Source: Paraprevotella sp.
GTDB taxonomy: Bacteria; Bacteroidota; Bacteroidia; Bacteroidales; Bacteroidaceae
DNA: 64,000 nucleotides
Assembly (NCBI GenBank): GCA_017937925.1
Contig: JAGBCQ010000018.1
Coordinates: 1 to 64,000, forward strand
Reading direction: 5' to 3'
Below, in pieces: positions 47,579-57,500 of the stretch (positions are counted from its first letter, which is position 1; each line of letters starts with the position of its first letter). A program made the position numbers and the translations under genes. The notes beneath the pieces were generated by a model. That model saw only the letters and a list, made by a program, of their open reading frames with translations, searched no databases and had not been told where the DNA came from.

Positions 47579-47731
47579 AACATTTTATTCTCGTAAGTAG
47601 TACGTTTTTCAGAGCTTTTATTTGTGAGAAGTGAACATCAGATTTTTCTCGGAAAGTGGTAATTATTGCCCTCAAGCTATTTGCGTTCGGTTGAAAAATC
47701 AGTATTGATTACTTAGTTAAAAAGTTTTTTA

Positions 47732-47739
47732 TATCTTTG
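47732..47739 (+). promoter_or_regulatory. -7 element of the ABC exporter/pyruvyl transferase operon
   Basis: TATCTTTG is a perfect -7 element. The nearest upstream TTG (47705-47707) is 24 bases away, longer than ideal. The start near 47746 shows that ATG 47764, not the in-frame TTG at 47737, begins the ABC gene. Confidence 0.55.
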
Positions 47740-47763
47740 CAAAGATTCTATTCAAATGAACTT

Positions 47764-49599
47764 ATGATTAAACAATTTTTCTCATTGTTGGGGCGCTACT
47801 TGAAACCCTATCGTAAATATCTGACTTGGGCAGTTATCCTTAATTTTGTGTCACAATGGATGAATGTCTTCTCATTTATGGCATTGATTCCGATATTGAA
47901 CATCTTGTTTAAGATTGATAGTGCCACTTATGAGTACATCCCTATGTCATGGGATAATTTAAATAAAGACATTTTAATAAATAATGCCTATTATTACATC
48001 AATCATCTGATAGAACTATATGGACCATTCATGATATTGGTGGCGATGGGTGTAGTACTTATCATCATGACACTTTTGAAAACAGCAGGTTATTTTGCAT
48101 CTGCTGCTGTTATGGTCCCATTGCGCACCGGAATAGTGAGAGATATTCGTATAGAGGTGTATAATAAAGTACTAAGATTGCCTTTGAGTTTCTTCTCTGA
48201 GGAACGAAAGGGAGACATTATAGCTCGTATGACTGCTGATGTGCAAGTGGTTGAAAATTCCTTAACTAGTTCTATCGATATGTTGATTCGTAATCCGATA
48301 GCATTAGCCATTTATTTTTTCACATTGTTTGCTGTTAGTTGGCAATTGACACTTTTTGTCCTTTTGGTCTTACCATTTGCAGGATGGATTATGGGCGTAG
48401 TAAGTCGTAAGTTGAAAAGTCAATCTGTGGCAGCGCAAGGACAGTATGGTGATATAATGGCTCAATTGGATGAAACCTTGGGTGGTTTACGAATCATAAA
48501 GGCATTTATAGCTGAGACAAAAATGGCAGCTCGTTTTAAGAAGATAAATGATGGTTTTCGGGCAGCTATGAACGCAATGGTAATTCGTCAAAGTTCTGCG
48601 CATCCTATGAGTGAATTTTTGGGAACATGTGTGATTGTTATTGTTTTGTGGTTTGGCGGTTTCTTGATTTTGAGTAAAAGTTCACCGATTGATGCGGCAA
48701 CTTTTATATTCTATATGGTGATTCTTTACAGCATCATCAATCCATTGAAGGAATTCTCAAAAGCATTCTATAATATTCCTCTTGGATTGGCAAGTATGGA
48801 TCGTATAGATATGATACTAAAAGCAGAGAACCCGATTAAAGACCCTGTAAATCCAAAGCCACTGAATGAATTTACATCAGAATTGGAGTTCCGTGACATT
48901 TCATTCAGTTATGTAGAGGGTCGTCAAGTCTTGAAACATATAAATCTTAAAGTTCCTAAAGGGAAAACCATAGCATTAGTAGGTCAGTCAGGTTCGGGAA
49001 AATCAACAATGGTTGATTTGGTACCTCGATATCATGATGTAAAGGAAGGTGAATTGTTGATTGACGGCAAAAATATTAAGGATGTGTCTATTACATCTTT
49101 ACGTGCCCTAATAGGAAATGTCAATCAAGAAGCCATTTTGTTTAATGATACGTTCTATAATAATATAACATTCGGAGTAGAGAATGCTACAATGGAGCAA
49201 GTTATAGAGGCCGCAAAGATTGCCAATGCTCATGATTTTATCATGGAGTCGGAAAAAGGTTATGATACTATGATTGGCGACCGTGGCGGTCGTCTGTCTG
49301 GCGGACAACGTCAGCGTGTCAGCATTGCTCGTGCCATTTTAAAGAATCCTCCAATCTTGATTTTGGATGAGGCAACTTCAGCTTTGGATACTGAGTCAGA
49401 ACGTTTAGTTCAAGAGGCCTTGGAGCGTTTGATGAAATCGCGCACGACTATAGCCATAGCTCACCGTTTGAGTACCATCAAGAATGCCGATGAAATCTGT
49501 GTCCTTTACGAAGGAGAGATAGTGGAACGTGGAACACACGAAGATTTGATAGCTTTGGATGGCTATTACAAGAAGTTGAACGATATGCAGAGTCTATAG
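47764..49599 (+). CDS. MsbA-like ABC exporter (fused membrane and ATPase domains)
   Basis: The protein of about 611 residues has an N-terminal six-helix ABC exporter domain (about 15-310) and a nucleotide-binding domain with Walker A GQSGSGKS at 407-414, signature LSGGQ at 511-515, and Walker B ILILDEATSALD. Such half-transporters flip lipid A-core or lipid-linked glycans across the inner membrane as homodimers. The location between glycosyltransferase operons supports export of the glycolipid made here. It is followed by the pyruvyl transferase after nine bases. Confidence 0.9.
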   Translation: MIKQFFSLLGRYLKPYRKYLTWAVILNFVSQWMNVFSFMALIPILNILFKIDSATYEYIPMSWDNLNKDILINNAYYYINHLIELYGPFMILVAMGVVLIIMTLLKTAGYFASAAVMVPLRTGIVRDIRIEVYNKVLRLPLSFFSEERKGDIIARMTADVQVVENSLTSSIDMLIRNPIALAIYFFTLFAVSWQLTLFVLLVLPFAGWIMGVVSRKLKSQSVAAQGQYGDIMAQLDETLGGLRIIKAFIAETKMAARFKKINDGFRAAMNAMVIRQSSAHPMSEFLGTCVIVIVLWFGGFLILSKSSPIDAATFIFYMVILYSIINPLKEFSKAFYNIPLGLASMDRIDMILKAENPIKDPVNPKPLNEFTSELEFRDISFSYVEGRQVLKHINLKVPKGKTIALVGQSGSGKSTMVDLVPRYHDVKEGELLIDGKNIKDVSITSLRALIGNVNQEAILFNDTFYNNITFGVENATMEQVIEAAKIANAHDFIMESEKGYDTMIGDRGGRLSGGQRQRVSIARAILKNPPILILDEATSALDTESERLVQEALERLMKSRTTIAIAHRLSTIKNADEICVLYEGEIVERGTHEDLIALDGYYKKLNDMQSL

Positions 49600-49608
49600 T
49601 AGGATTCA

Positions 49609-50805
49609 ATGGAGGATGGACGCAAAATATTATATATATTAGCACCAAATGATAGGTTCAATTATGGTGACTTGCTTTTCCCTTATATAATTAAGCACTA
49701 TCTTGCCGGGTGTGTTGATGAATTTATATGTTGTTCTACAACCGATTCTGACTTAAGTGCTAGAGGCGGAGACAAAACAAGAGGTCTCAGGATATTGAAT
49801 AGACTTAATGCGAGAAATAAAAATATATTAGTTGTCGCGGGTGGAGAGTCATTGTTAGTGAATTGGGAATGTATCCTTAGTTATGTATTTCCGTTAATTG
49901 ATAGTGTTATTAGGTCTTCCTATAAACCAATTAGAAAATTCTTTGGAAATATAACTTATTCTCTACTACCATATTGGCTCAAATTAAAGGGTATAAAGAC
50001 TTCATTCCCTTATACAATAGGTAGGAATGAATTAAGGCACTTGCATATGGTTTTATATAATTCTGTGGGTGGTACTGAATTGCGAAGCTTGCCGAAAGCA
50101 TTGACGAAAGAGAGTTTATTTTTATTGACAGATTCAGATTACCTTGCAGTAAGAGATAACTTGACGAATGAGATTTTAAGTGAGTATGGAGTTTCTTCTT
50201 CACTAGTAGCCGATAGTGCAATTCTAATGTCAGAAATCTTTGATAATGTATATTTGGACATAAGAACAACTCTTACTAAAGATTTATTCCAAGATAGTCC
50301 TTATGTTTTTTTTCAAATAAATAATGGGATAGCAAGTCGAGATTATATAAAAGTAGTTAAACATCTTCAAGAAATTCGCGAGATAACTAAGTGTAAAATT
50401 TGCTTGTGCCCTATAGGAACAGCCTTAGGTCATGAGGACGATGTGGCGCTAGAAGTTATTTATAAACAAATAGATGATAAGGACGTAGTATTGGTAAAAT
50501 CTCCAACTATATGGGATATTATGTCACTTATAAAAAATGCTCGTTTGTATGTAGGTACAAGTTTACATGGTGTAATAACCGCCATGAGTTTTGGAATTCC
50601 ATTTGTTGGAGTTGAGGTAAAGAAGATAAGGACTTATCTAGAGACATGGACTCCGGAAACTTCTAAATTGTTGTTTTGTAAAATAGACCAAATATCTAAA
50701 AGAACTATTACAGCCTTAGAAATTGGTCCTGTGAATGCGGATAAACAAAAGGAATCTGTTAAAAACTCGTTCGAAAAAATGCGTAAAATGATAAGTATGT
50801 TGTAA
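49609..50805 (+). CDS. Polysaccharide pyruvyl transferase family protein
   Basis: The 398-residue protein matches the PS_pyruv_trans family: FNYGDLLFPYIIKHYL at the N-terminus, RDNLTNEILSEYG, and the C-terminal LYVGTSLHGVITAMSFGIPFVGVE with the conserved SxHG. Family members add pyruvate ketals from PEP to sugars of exopolysaccharide or cell-wall glycans. Coupled to the ABC exporter gene by a nine-base gap; it ends four bases from the convergent GT2 gene. Confidence 0.85.
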   Translation: MEDGRKILYILAPNDRFNYGDLLFPYIIKHYLAGCVDEFICCSTTDSDLSARGGDKTRGLRILNRLNARNKNILVVAGGESLLVNWECILSYVFPLIDSVIRSSYKPIRKFFGNITYSLLPYWLKLKGIKTSFPYTIGRNELRHLHMVLYNSVGGTELRSLPKALTKESLFLLTDSDYLAVRDNLTNEILSEYGVSSSLVADSAILMSEIFDNVYLDIRTTLTKDLFQDSPYVFFQINNGIASRDYIKVVKHLQEIREITKCKICLCPIGTALGHEDDVALEVIYKQIDDKDVVLVKSPTIWDIMSLIKNARLYVGTSLHGVITAMSFGIPFVGVEVKKIRTYLETWTPETSKLLFCKIDQISKRTITALEIGPVNADKQKESVKNSFEKMRKMISML

Positions 50806-50809
50806 TCGT

Positions 50810-51727
50810 TTAATTTCTCTTATGCCAAAGGGCTTTCCATATCATATGAAAACTTAGACCATAACGTTTTCGATTGTAAAGAACTTTGCAAAGTGTGAGT
50901 TTCGGTGCATGGTTTAATGAGTACCTTGAGTTATTCTTTACGTGGTGTCGTAATAACCAATACAGAACGTCAGAATTTTCGAACAGATTGTTCTTTATTA
51001 TTTTAATGCACTCCTCAATATATTGTTTTGACGCTTCTAGCTTCTTTATTGTATTTTGATCATCTTTAGAAGATATGTTACTTCCGCTTTGTCTGAAATG
51101 TACAAGGAACTCATAAGATGATGCGATTCCTCCTTTTTCTGCATATTTATATACGGTAAGATAGTCTGCGTACCATGCCAATGGTAATAGAGCGTACCCA
51201 TTTCCTTTAATTAGGCTCTCTCTTCTAAATAACCATTCAGAAATAGTCTGATATCTACAATTTTTGAAGACGTGCCACATATAATCATAGAGGTTTTCCC
51301 ATTCAGGAGCACTTGGAAATTGATTAATTCTTTTCCCGGAAAAATCTATAATGTCTGCCCTTGTTCTAAATACATTTGTTTGTGGATATTTTTCTGCTAA
51401 TAAAAGCATTTTTTCTATAAATGTAGATTCGTAAATATCATCATCACATAGCAATGCAAAAAAATCTCCGCTAGCATAAGAGAGACATTTATTCCAATTG
51501 TATGCAGGATTCTCACCACCAAGGTTTTTGGCGTTTTTATAATATTTAATTCTAGCATCATTGTATGAAAGAACAACACGATCAACATCCTCAGGAGAAC
51601 AGTCATTTACAATGATTAACTCTATATTTCTGTGAGTTTGGTTGAGTGCAGATTCAATAGCCTCTTTTAAAAATGTGCTTTTATATGCTGGTATGGCAAT
51701 GGTTACTAGCGGATGATGATTATTCAT
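50810..51727 (-). CDS. GT2 glycosyltransferase
   Basis: The 305-residue GT-A enzyme has TIAIPAYKSTFLKEAIESAL, IVNDCSPEDVD and CDDDIY (about residue 96) motifs. It resembles capsular glycosyltransferases of AT-rich surface-glycan loci. Its start overlaps the end of the upstream GT4 gene by eight bases, so it is last in a three-gene minus-strand operon. Confidence 0.87.
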   Translation of the reverse strand: MNNHHPLVTIAIPAYKSTFLKEAIESALNQTHRNIELIIVNDCSPEDVDRVVLSYNDARIKYYKNAKNLGGENPAYNWNKCLSYASGDFFALLCDDDIYESTFIEKMLLLAEKYPQTNVFRTRADIIDFSGKRINQFPSAPEWENLYDYMWHVFKNCRYQTISEWLFRRESLIKGNGYALLPLAWYADYLTVYKYAEKGGIASSYEFLVHFRQSGSNISSKDDQNTIKKLEASKQYIEECIKIIKNNLFENSDVLYWLLRHHVKNNSRYSLNHAPKLTLCKVLYNRKRYGLSFHMIWKALWHKRN

Positions 51728-53030
51728 ATGAATCTAATTTATAAAGAGCCAATCGTTTAGAACGCATTTCTTCAAAGTTAAAGATATTGGAAAATTTTTG
51801 TTGCGCATTATTTACTAATTGCTTTTGTAATTCCTTATTTGCCAATAATTCAATGATTGCTGCAGCAAACTCTTCTGGAGAATCAACAATCATACACTCG
51901 TTAGGTGTAAGTGGCAATCCTTCATATCCTTTAGATGTTGTTATGATAGGTGATCCGGAAGATATGGAATCTAGAATTTTCATTCTCATACCGCTCCCAA
52001 TACGGAGAGGAATGATGGAAATTTTGCCATTGATATATGCTCCCAAATCATCTACAAATCCTGTAAAATGAAGATTTGGTTTAATTTTTAGGAGCTTTTC
52101 TTGTATTTCTTTGTTCCAATTGCCAACAATGTTTATGGTGGGATTACATCCTGCTTTCTTCAATAATGGATCAATTTCTTTGCAAAACCACATGATGCCA
52201 TCAGCATTAGGGAAGTGAAATCCGCCTCCAATATAAACAAGTTCGCTTGTTGGTTCTTCTGCAGCAGGTAGAAACTTTTGTGTACTAACTATGGCCGGCG
52301 AGACATAAATATTAAGATTTTTGTCTTCTTTTAGCATAACCTGCTTATCCACTTCAGTAAGAGCCACAATCTTATTGTAGTGTGATAGAGCTTTTAATTC
52401 CATATCTTTTAAGAATTGGTATCTGAATTCATCACTAGGATGTTTATCAAGAAATAAATCCAGTTCATTTTTGTTCCTGACAAATCTAATTTCATGTTGT
52501 ATGAAAATTTTTTTTGGTTCAGGAGGTAGTAAGTACACTAATTGAAGACACTCGTAAAATTCAATTTGGATAATATCAAAGCCTTTTCTTGATATACTCC
52601 ACACAAAGTTTTGAAATTCTGTTGGGAAAAATGGAAGCTCATGGTTGAGTAACGAATTCTCGCGAACAAAATCTTCTTCTAGTGCTATTGGTTTTGTATT
52701 TTTATAGGCGCCACTATTCTTTTGACTATTTTTTCTAATTCTTCTTTGTATTTTTCTATTAGTTGTACGATTTATGGCATTAAGTAGGCGAAAATAAATA
52801 CTGTGTGGTTGGCTTTCTTGAGAACAAAGGTTTCTGTATGCATAAAATGTAACATTATCCCATTCCTTTTTGAGGGCATTCATCGCTTTCCTTTCAGCAT
52901 TATGTTTGAGGTAAAATATGAGAGATACCTCATGCTTTTTCCTAATAGCATCTATCATGCTAAATGTGGCTTGATTGCCTCCAGAATCAAGCGGATATGG
53001 AATATATTGAAGGATAAATAAGATTTTCAT
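51720..53030 (-). CDS. GT4-type glycosyltransferase, paralogue A
   Basis: The 436-residue GT-B protein begins with FILQYIPYPLDSGGNQATFSMI and has the C-terminal donor site ISIIPLRIGSGMRMKILDSISSGSPIITTSKGYEGL, including the E-x7-E-like region. It is clearly paralogous to the next upstream gene, sharing YIPYPLD-GGN, HFPNAD..WFC and GKISI(I/V)PLRIGSG. Sugar and acceptor are unknown. Confidence 0.85.
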   Translation of the reverse strand: MKILFILQYIPYPLDSGGNQATFSMIDAIRKKHEVSLIFYLKHNAERKAMNALKKEWDNVTFYAYRNLCSQESQPHSIYFRLLNAINRTTNRKIQRRIRKNSQKNSGAYKNTKPIALEEDFVRENSLLNHELPFFPTEFQNFVWSISRKGFDIIQIEFYECLQLVYLLPPEPKKIFIQHEIRFVRNKNELDLFLDKHPSDEFRYQFLKDMELKALSHYNKIVALTEVDKQVMLKEDKNLNIYVSPAIVSTQKFLPAAEEPTSELVYIGGGFHFPNADGIMWFCKEIDPLLKKAGCNPTINIVGNWNKEIQEKLLKIKPNLHFTGFVDDLGAYINGKISIIPLRIGSGMRMKILDSISSGSPIITTSKGYEGLPLTPNECMIVDSPEEFAAAIIELLANKELQKQLVNNAQQKFSNIFNFEEMRSKRLALYKLDSYE

Positions 53031-53047
53031 ATAAACACAGTTCCTAA

Positions 53048-54349
53048 TTATAAACTACTATATATTTCATTCCTTATAGAATATAAGTTCTTAACATTAT
53101 ACAGTTTTTCGTTTTGTTGTTTTGCTCTAATTGCAATGTTTTCTTGTAATTTTTTGTCTTGAATTAAGTGAATAAGATTGTTGGCAAATAATGTTGCATC
53201 ATCGGCTATTAGACATTCAACTTGATGTCTGAAATCTAATCCTTCCACCCCTTTGGAAGTTGTGACAAATGGTGACATAGCATCAATAGCTTCTAATATT
53301 TTGACACGTAACCCACTTCCAATTCTTAATGGGACTATAGAAATTTTTCCATTAAGAAATTGAGCTAAATTGTCGATATAACCTACGAATTCAATCTCTG
53401 GATTTTTTTTTGTGATGGTTTGTCGGTCTTGTTCTCTCCATTTCCCGGTTACATAAAGCTTGAAATTGGGGAGTTGTTGTTTAACTAAAGGTAATATTTC
53501 TAAGCAGAACCAATGCAGAGCGTCATTATTGGGGAAATGATTGCCGCTTCCTACAAATGCAAATTCATTGCAAGGCTTGAATGGAATATTGCTATTACAT
53601 ACTGCGATATTGATAGGAGATGCAGTAATCTTCTGTTCAGGAATATATTTCGCTAGAATATTTTTATCCGTTTCGGTAAGCGTAACAATATGGTCAAAAT
53701 TTTTAAGTGCCGAAATTTCGGACGCTTTCAATTGCTCCAATAAGATATAATCGTTTGGGTCTTGTTCTTTGAATAAGGAGACTTCATTTTCATTTCGAAT
53801 GAATCTTAATTCATGATGTATAAATACCTTTTTTGTGTTTTTGGGAAGTAAATAACCTAAATACAGATATTCGTACATTTCTACTTGAATAATATCAAAT
53901 CCACGATGAGAAACGTCTTTAATAAATCGAAGAAAACCTGGATTATAACTAACAATACTATTGTATAGTGAAGAGTTAGCTCGAGCCATGTCTCCTTTAG
54001 GATTATGTAAAGTCCACCATTTGTATGCCCGTTTATATTTACGAATAAAAGCTTTTTGAAGATATCTTAGTATTCTGCAATAAAGGCTTTGTGGAAAATT
54101 CTCCTCGGAATACTCTTCTTGCCCAAAATATAAGAAGAAAGTGACGTCTGACCATTCTCTCTTCAATTGCTCAACTAATTCAGCTTTATGTTGCTGAGGT
54201 TTTGCTTTTGCTCCATGACTTCTGATGTCTAATGCAATAGATATTTTGTTGCTCTTTCTTAGTTGATTAATCATTGAGAAAATAACATTGTTACCTCCAC
54301 AATCTAATGGGTAAGGAATGTATGGCAGTATAATTAACAATGTTCGCAT
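53048..54349 (-). CDS. GT4-type glycosyltransferase, paralogue B
   Basis: This GT-B protein of about 433 residues starts MRTLLIILPYIPYPLDCGGN; the ATG at 54349 is preferred over one 36 bases upstream because it aligns with the paralogue. The donor-binding half contains FVGSGNHFPNNDALHWFC and SIVPLRIGSGLRVKILEAIDAMSPFVTTSKGVEGL. It lies 17 bases upstream of paralogue A and heads the GT4-GT4-GT2 operon. A TTTGTTAACAAA palindrome lies 37 bases upstream. Confidence 0.85.
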   Translation of the reverse strand: MRTLLIILPYIPYPLDCGGNNVIFSMINQLRKSNKISIALDIRSHGAKAKPQQHKAELVEQLKREWSDVTFFLYFGQEEYSEENFPQSLYCRILRYLQKAFIRKYKRAYKWWTLHNPKGDMARANSSLYNSIVSYNPGFLRFIKDVSHRGFDIIQVEMYEYLYLGYLLPKNTKKVFIHHELRFIRNENEVSLFKEQDPNDYILLEQLKASEISALKNFDHIVTLTETDKNILAKYIPEQKITASPINIAVCNSNIPFKPCNEFAFVGSGNHFPNNDALHWFCLEILPLVKQQLPNFKLYVTGKWREQDRQTITKKNPEIEFVGYIDNLAQFLNGKISIVPLRIGSGLRVKILEAIDAMSPFVTTSKGVEGLDFRHQVECLIADDATLFANNLIHLIQDKKLQENIAIRAKQQNEKLYNVKNLYSIRNEIYSSL

Positions 54350-54385
54350 ATTAGTTGGCTTTTGTGCAAAGATAAGTATTTGCAT

Positions 54386-54397
54386 TTTGTTAACAAA
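54386..54397. promoter_or_regulatory. 12-bp palindrome TTTGTTAACAAA upstream of the GT4 operon
   Basis: A perfect 12-base palindrome with a GTTAAC centre in the 237-base divergent gap. The same TTGTTAA half-site recurs in the inverted repeat at 54497-54522 upstream of the GH27 gene. Confidence 0.5.
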
Positions 54398-54496
54398 TTT
54401 TTTTAATAAGAAAACATATAGATATAGAATTGCCAGTTTGATTCTAAATTCGTAAGATTGCTAAAAGGACTATGCTTATCCCATAGTTATGAAAGC

Positions 54497-54522
54497 AACT
54501 TGTTAACTCTATTTAACAAGTT
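54497..54522. promoter_or_regulatory. 10-bp inverted repeat upstream of the GH27 gene
   Basis: AACTTGTTAA (54497-54506) and TTAACAAGTT (54513-54522) are perfect reverse complements around six bases. The site lies about 30 bases upstream of the -7 element TATTTTTG (54551-54558), a place where a dimeric activator or repressor could act. Confidence 0.6.
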
Positions 54523-54550
54523 GTTGTGAGTAGTACAATGATAATTTATA

Positions 54551-54558
54551 TATTTTTG
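54551..54558 (+). promoter_or_regulatory. -7 element of the GH27 gene
   Basis: TATTTTTG matches TAnnTTTG and lies 28 bases before the ATG. TTG at 54524-54526 is 24 bases upstream, so the -33 is imperfect and overlaps the end of the inverted repeat region. Confidence 0.5.
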
Positions 54559-54586
54559 TATATAATATTAATCTTGTTTTTATATT

Positions 54587-57500
54587 ATGAAGAATTTTTT
54601 GTTGTGCGCCCTTTTCGCAGTTTTTGTACTAGGGATAAATGCCCAAACGGGTAAGGAATTGACATTTCAAAAATGGGCATTGACACCGCCTATGGGTTGG
54701 AATTCATGGGATTGTTTTGGTCCCACAGTTGTTGAGGATGAAGTAAAAGCCAACGCTGATTATATGGCTGAAAAATTGGCTGCATACGGTTGGGAGTATG
54801 TAGTGGTGGACATTCGATGGTTTGTGGAGAACGATAAGGCCGGTGGATACAATCAAACGAATCCAATTTATGTTTACGATGAGTATGGACGTTATACGCC
54901 GGCATTGAATCGTTTCCCGTCGGCGGCTAATGGAGTTGGCTTTCGTGCATTGGCTGATTACGTGCATAGTAAGGGATTGAAGTTTGGTATTCACTTGATG
55001 CGTGGATTGCCGAAGATTGCAGCGGAGAAGAAATTACCGGTAAAAGGTACGAATGGTATTACTTGTGATATGATTGCCAATAATGACTCCGCTTGTACAT
55101 GGTTGCGTGACAATTACAAAGTAGATTATTCGAAACCGGGAGCGCAGGAATATTATAATTCATGTTTTGAATTGTATGCGGAATGGGGAGTTGACTTTGT
55201 TAAGATTGATGATTTAGCTCGTCCATACCATACCGCTGAAATAGAAATGATTCGCAAGGCGATAGATAATTGTGGTCGTCCAATCGTTTTGAGTATTTCT
55301 CCGGGAGAAACTCCTCTTGGTGAGGTTGAGCATGTTAAGAATCATGCAAATATGTGGCGTACAGTGGATGATTTCTGGGACAATTGGAGTCAGTTGAATT
55401 ATCAGTTCCAAGTGTGTGCGAAGTGGGCACCTTATATAGCTCCGGGTACGTGGCCTGATGCGGATATGTTGCCGTTGGGTAAAATCAGTATTCGTGGAGA
55501 GCGTGGCGCAGAGCGTTGGACACAATTTACTCGTGACGAGCAATATACGATGATGAATTTGTGGACGATATTTAAATCTCCTTTGATGTTTGGTGGTGAC
55601 TTGCCACAGAATGACGCTGCCACGGATTCGCTTTTGACGAATAAGGATGTATTGTATATGCATCATTATTCCGCCAACAACCGACAGTTGAGTCGAATTG
55701 ATAATCGTATTATTTGGGCGGCAGATGATCCGGCTAATGGTGACAAATTCGTAGCACTCTTTAATACGGGTGGTTCGGACTTTATAAACCCTAAGAATGC
55801 ATTGTGGCGTAGCGGTACGATTTCTTATCTGACAACAGGATATGCTACTGATGCTGATGTGGAGATTCCCGAAGGTAGTTCTCAATTGGCTTTGGTAGTA
55901 ACCGATGGTGGTGATGGATACGATTGCGACCATGCCGATTGGATTACCCCTACTGTTATCATGAATGATGGTTCGGAAATAGATTTGACTACTCAAACAT
56001 ACCTTAGAGGCACTTGCGGATGGGGAAGTCTGGGTGTGAATAAAAATCTTAGTGGTGGAACACTTTCTATCGATGGCAATAAATATTCTAAAGGTTTTGC
56101 AGTCCACGCAAACTCTATATTGCTGTTTGACCTTCCTGAAGGTGCAGTGCGTTTTAAGGCACATGCCGGTATTGATAACACGGGAAGTGACCAAGGAAGT
56201 AAATCATCTGTAGAATTCTTGGTATTTAACGAGGACCCTACATTACGTACCGAAACGACCGATCAATGGAGTGGGGGTAATGTAACAATCAAGGTTGATC
56301 CGGGCAAGCAAGTAGCTTGTAGTGGTTACATTGGTAAGAAAGGCAAGCAACTGGCTAATATAGAAGCAGATATTACAGGTGCTGAGAAGTTGTATTTGGT
56401 TGTAACTAATGGTGGTGATGGTTTGAGTTACGACCATGCAGATTGGGCAAATCCCGTGTTAGTAGATAAGGATGGTAATGAAGTTTCTTTAACGACTTTA
56501 AATTGGGATGCAAATCCTGTCAATGGATGGAATGCGCCTAAGAAAAACACCAATAACGATGGTGGAAGAATAAGTATTAATGGTATAGCTTACGACTATG
56601 GTTTTGGCGTAAATGCTCCATCTATGTTGACGTTTACTTTGCCGGAAGGACATGAATATGTAACATTTAAATCAGTAGTGGGTTATGATGATGATGTTGC
56701 AAATGCAGCATCAGGTGTATCAATGGAATTTCGTGTGTTTACAGAAGAACCGACTCCTGGCGTATATGAGTCAATAGCATTGGATTTGACGCAATTAGGT
56801 TTTGCTTCAGATCAGCTTTGTAAGATTACTGAGATGTGGAAGGGTACAGAAATGGGAACTTTCAAAAATGCAGAGTTCGCTCCGCAGGTTAAATCACATG
56901 CTAGTGGGCTATATCGTGTTTCTGCTGTAGAACGTTCTGTGGGTGCATCTGTGAATGTGAATGTTACTGAAGAAAATCCGATTTCTGGAGAGTCATTTGA
57001 TGTTGAAATTTCCGTGTCAGGCGGTGAATACGAAGGGGCTTATGTTCAAGTGCTTTGTGACAATGAGATTATAGGTACGTTACCTTTGGATTCCGATGGA
57101 ACAATAAACTTTGTATGTACCTTGTATGGTGGCGAACATGTGTTACAAGTAAAATATAGTGGAACCACCTCTACCGCAGCTGCTGTATCAGAAGAAATTA
57201 CTATAATTGTGGAAGGCGCCGGTGAAGATTTAACTTTGTTGCAGCAACGTTTACAGAGTCTTTTGGAAGATGCCAATGCTATTGACCAAACAAAGATAGC
57301 AGGTGCAACTAGAACACCATTGGTTGATGCGGTTGCGGTAGCTACTCCTATTGAAGGGAAAAGTAAGTCTGAATTAGAAAACTCTATTTCCGTATTGCAA
57401 ACTGCAATAGATGATGCTCGTTTGTCCATGACTGCAATGACGACTCTTGAAACTACAATAAGTGAAGCGACGGTTTTTCTCTCAGCCATCAGTGAGTCTG

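Larger units (their letters stand above)
47367..47763. other. Divergent intergenic region between GT90 operon and ABC exporter
   Basis: This gap of about 400 bases has no convincing gene. It holds the minus-strand promoter of the GT90 operon (47422-47452), a large inverted repeat built on GGACGTCC (47527-47578) and the plus-strand -7 element of the ABC gene (47732-47739). The 150 bases around 47585-47730 show nothing further that I can name. Confidence 0.7.

Noticed and set aside
55214-56194. A 326-residue minus-strand open frame
   Set aside because: It is antisense to the GH27 gene, is rich in Thr/Ile/Arg with no recognisable domain, and the plus-strand protein has intact motifs throughout.
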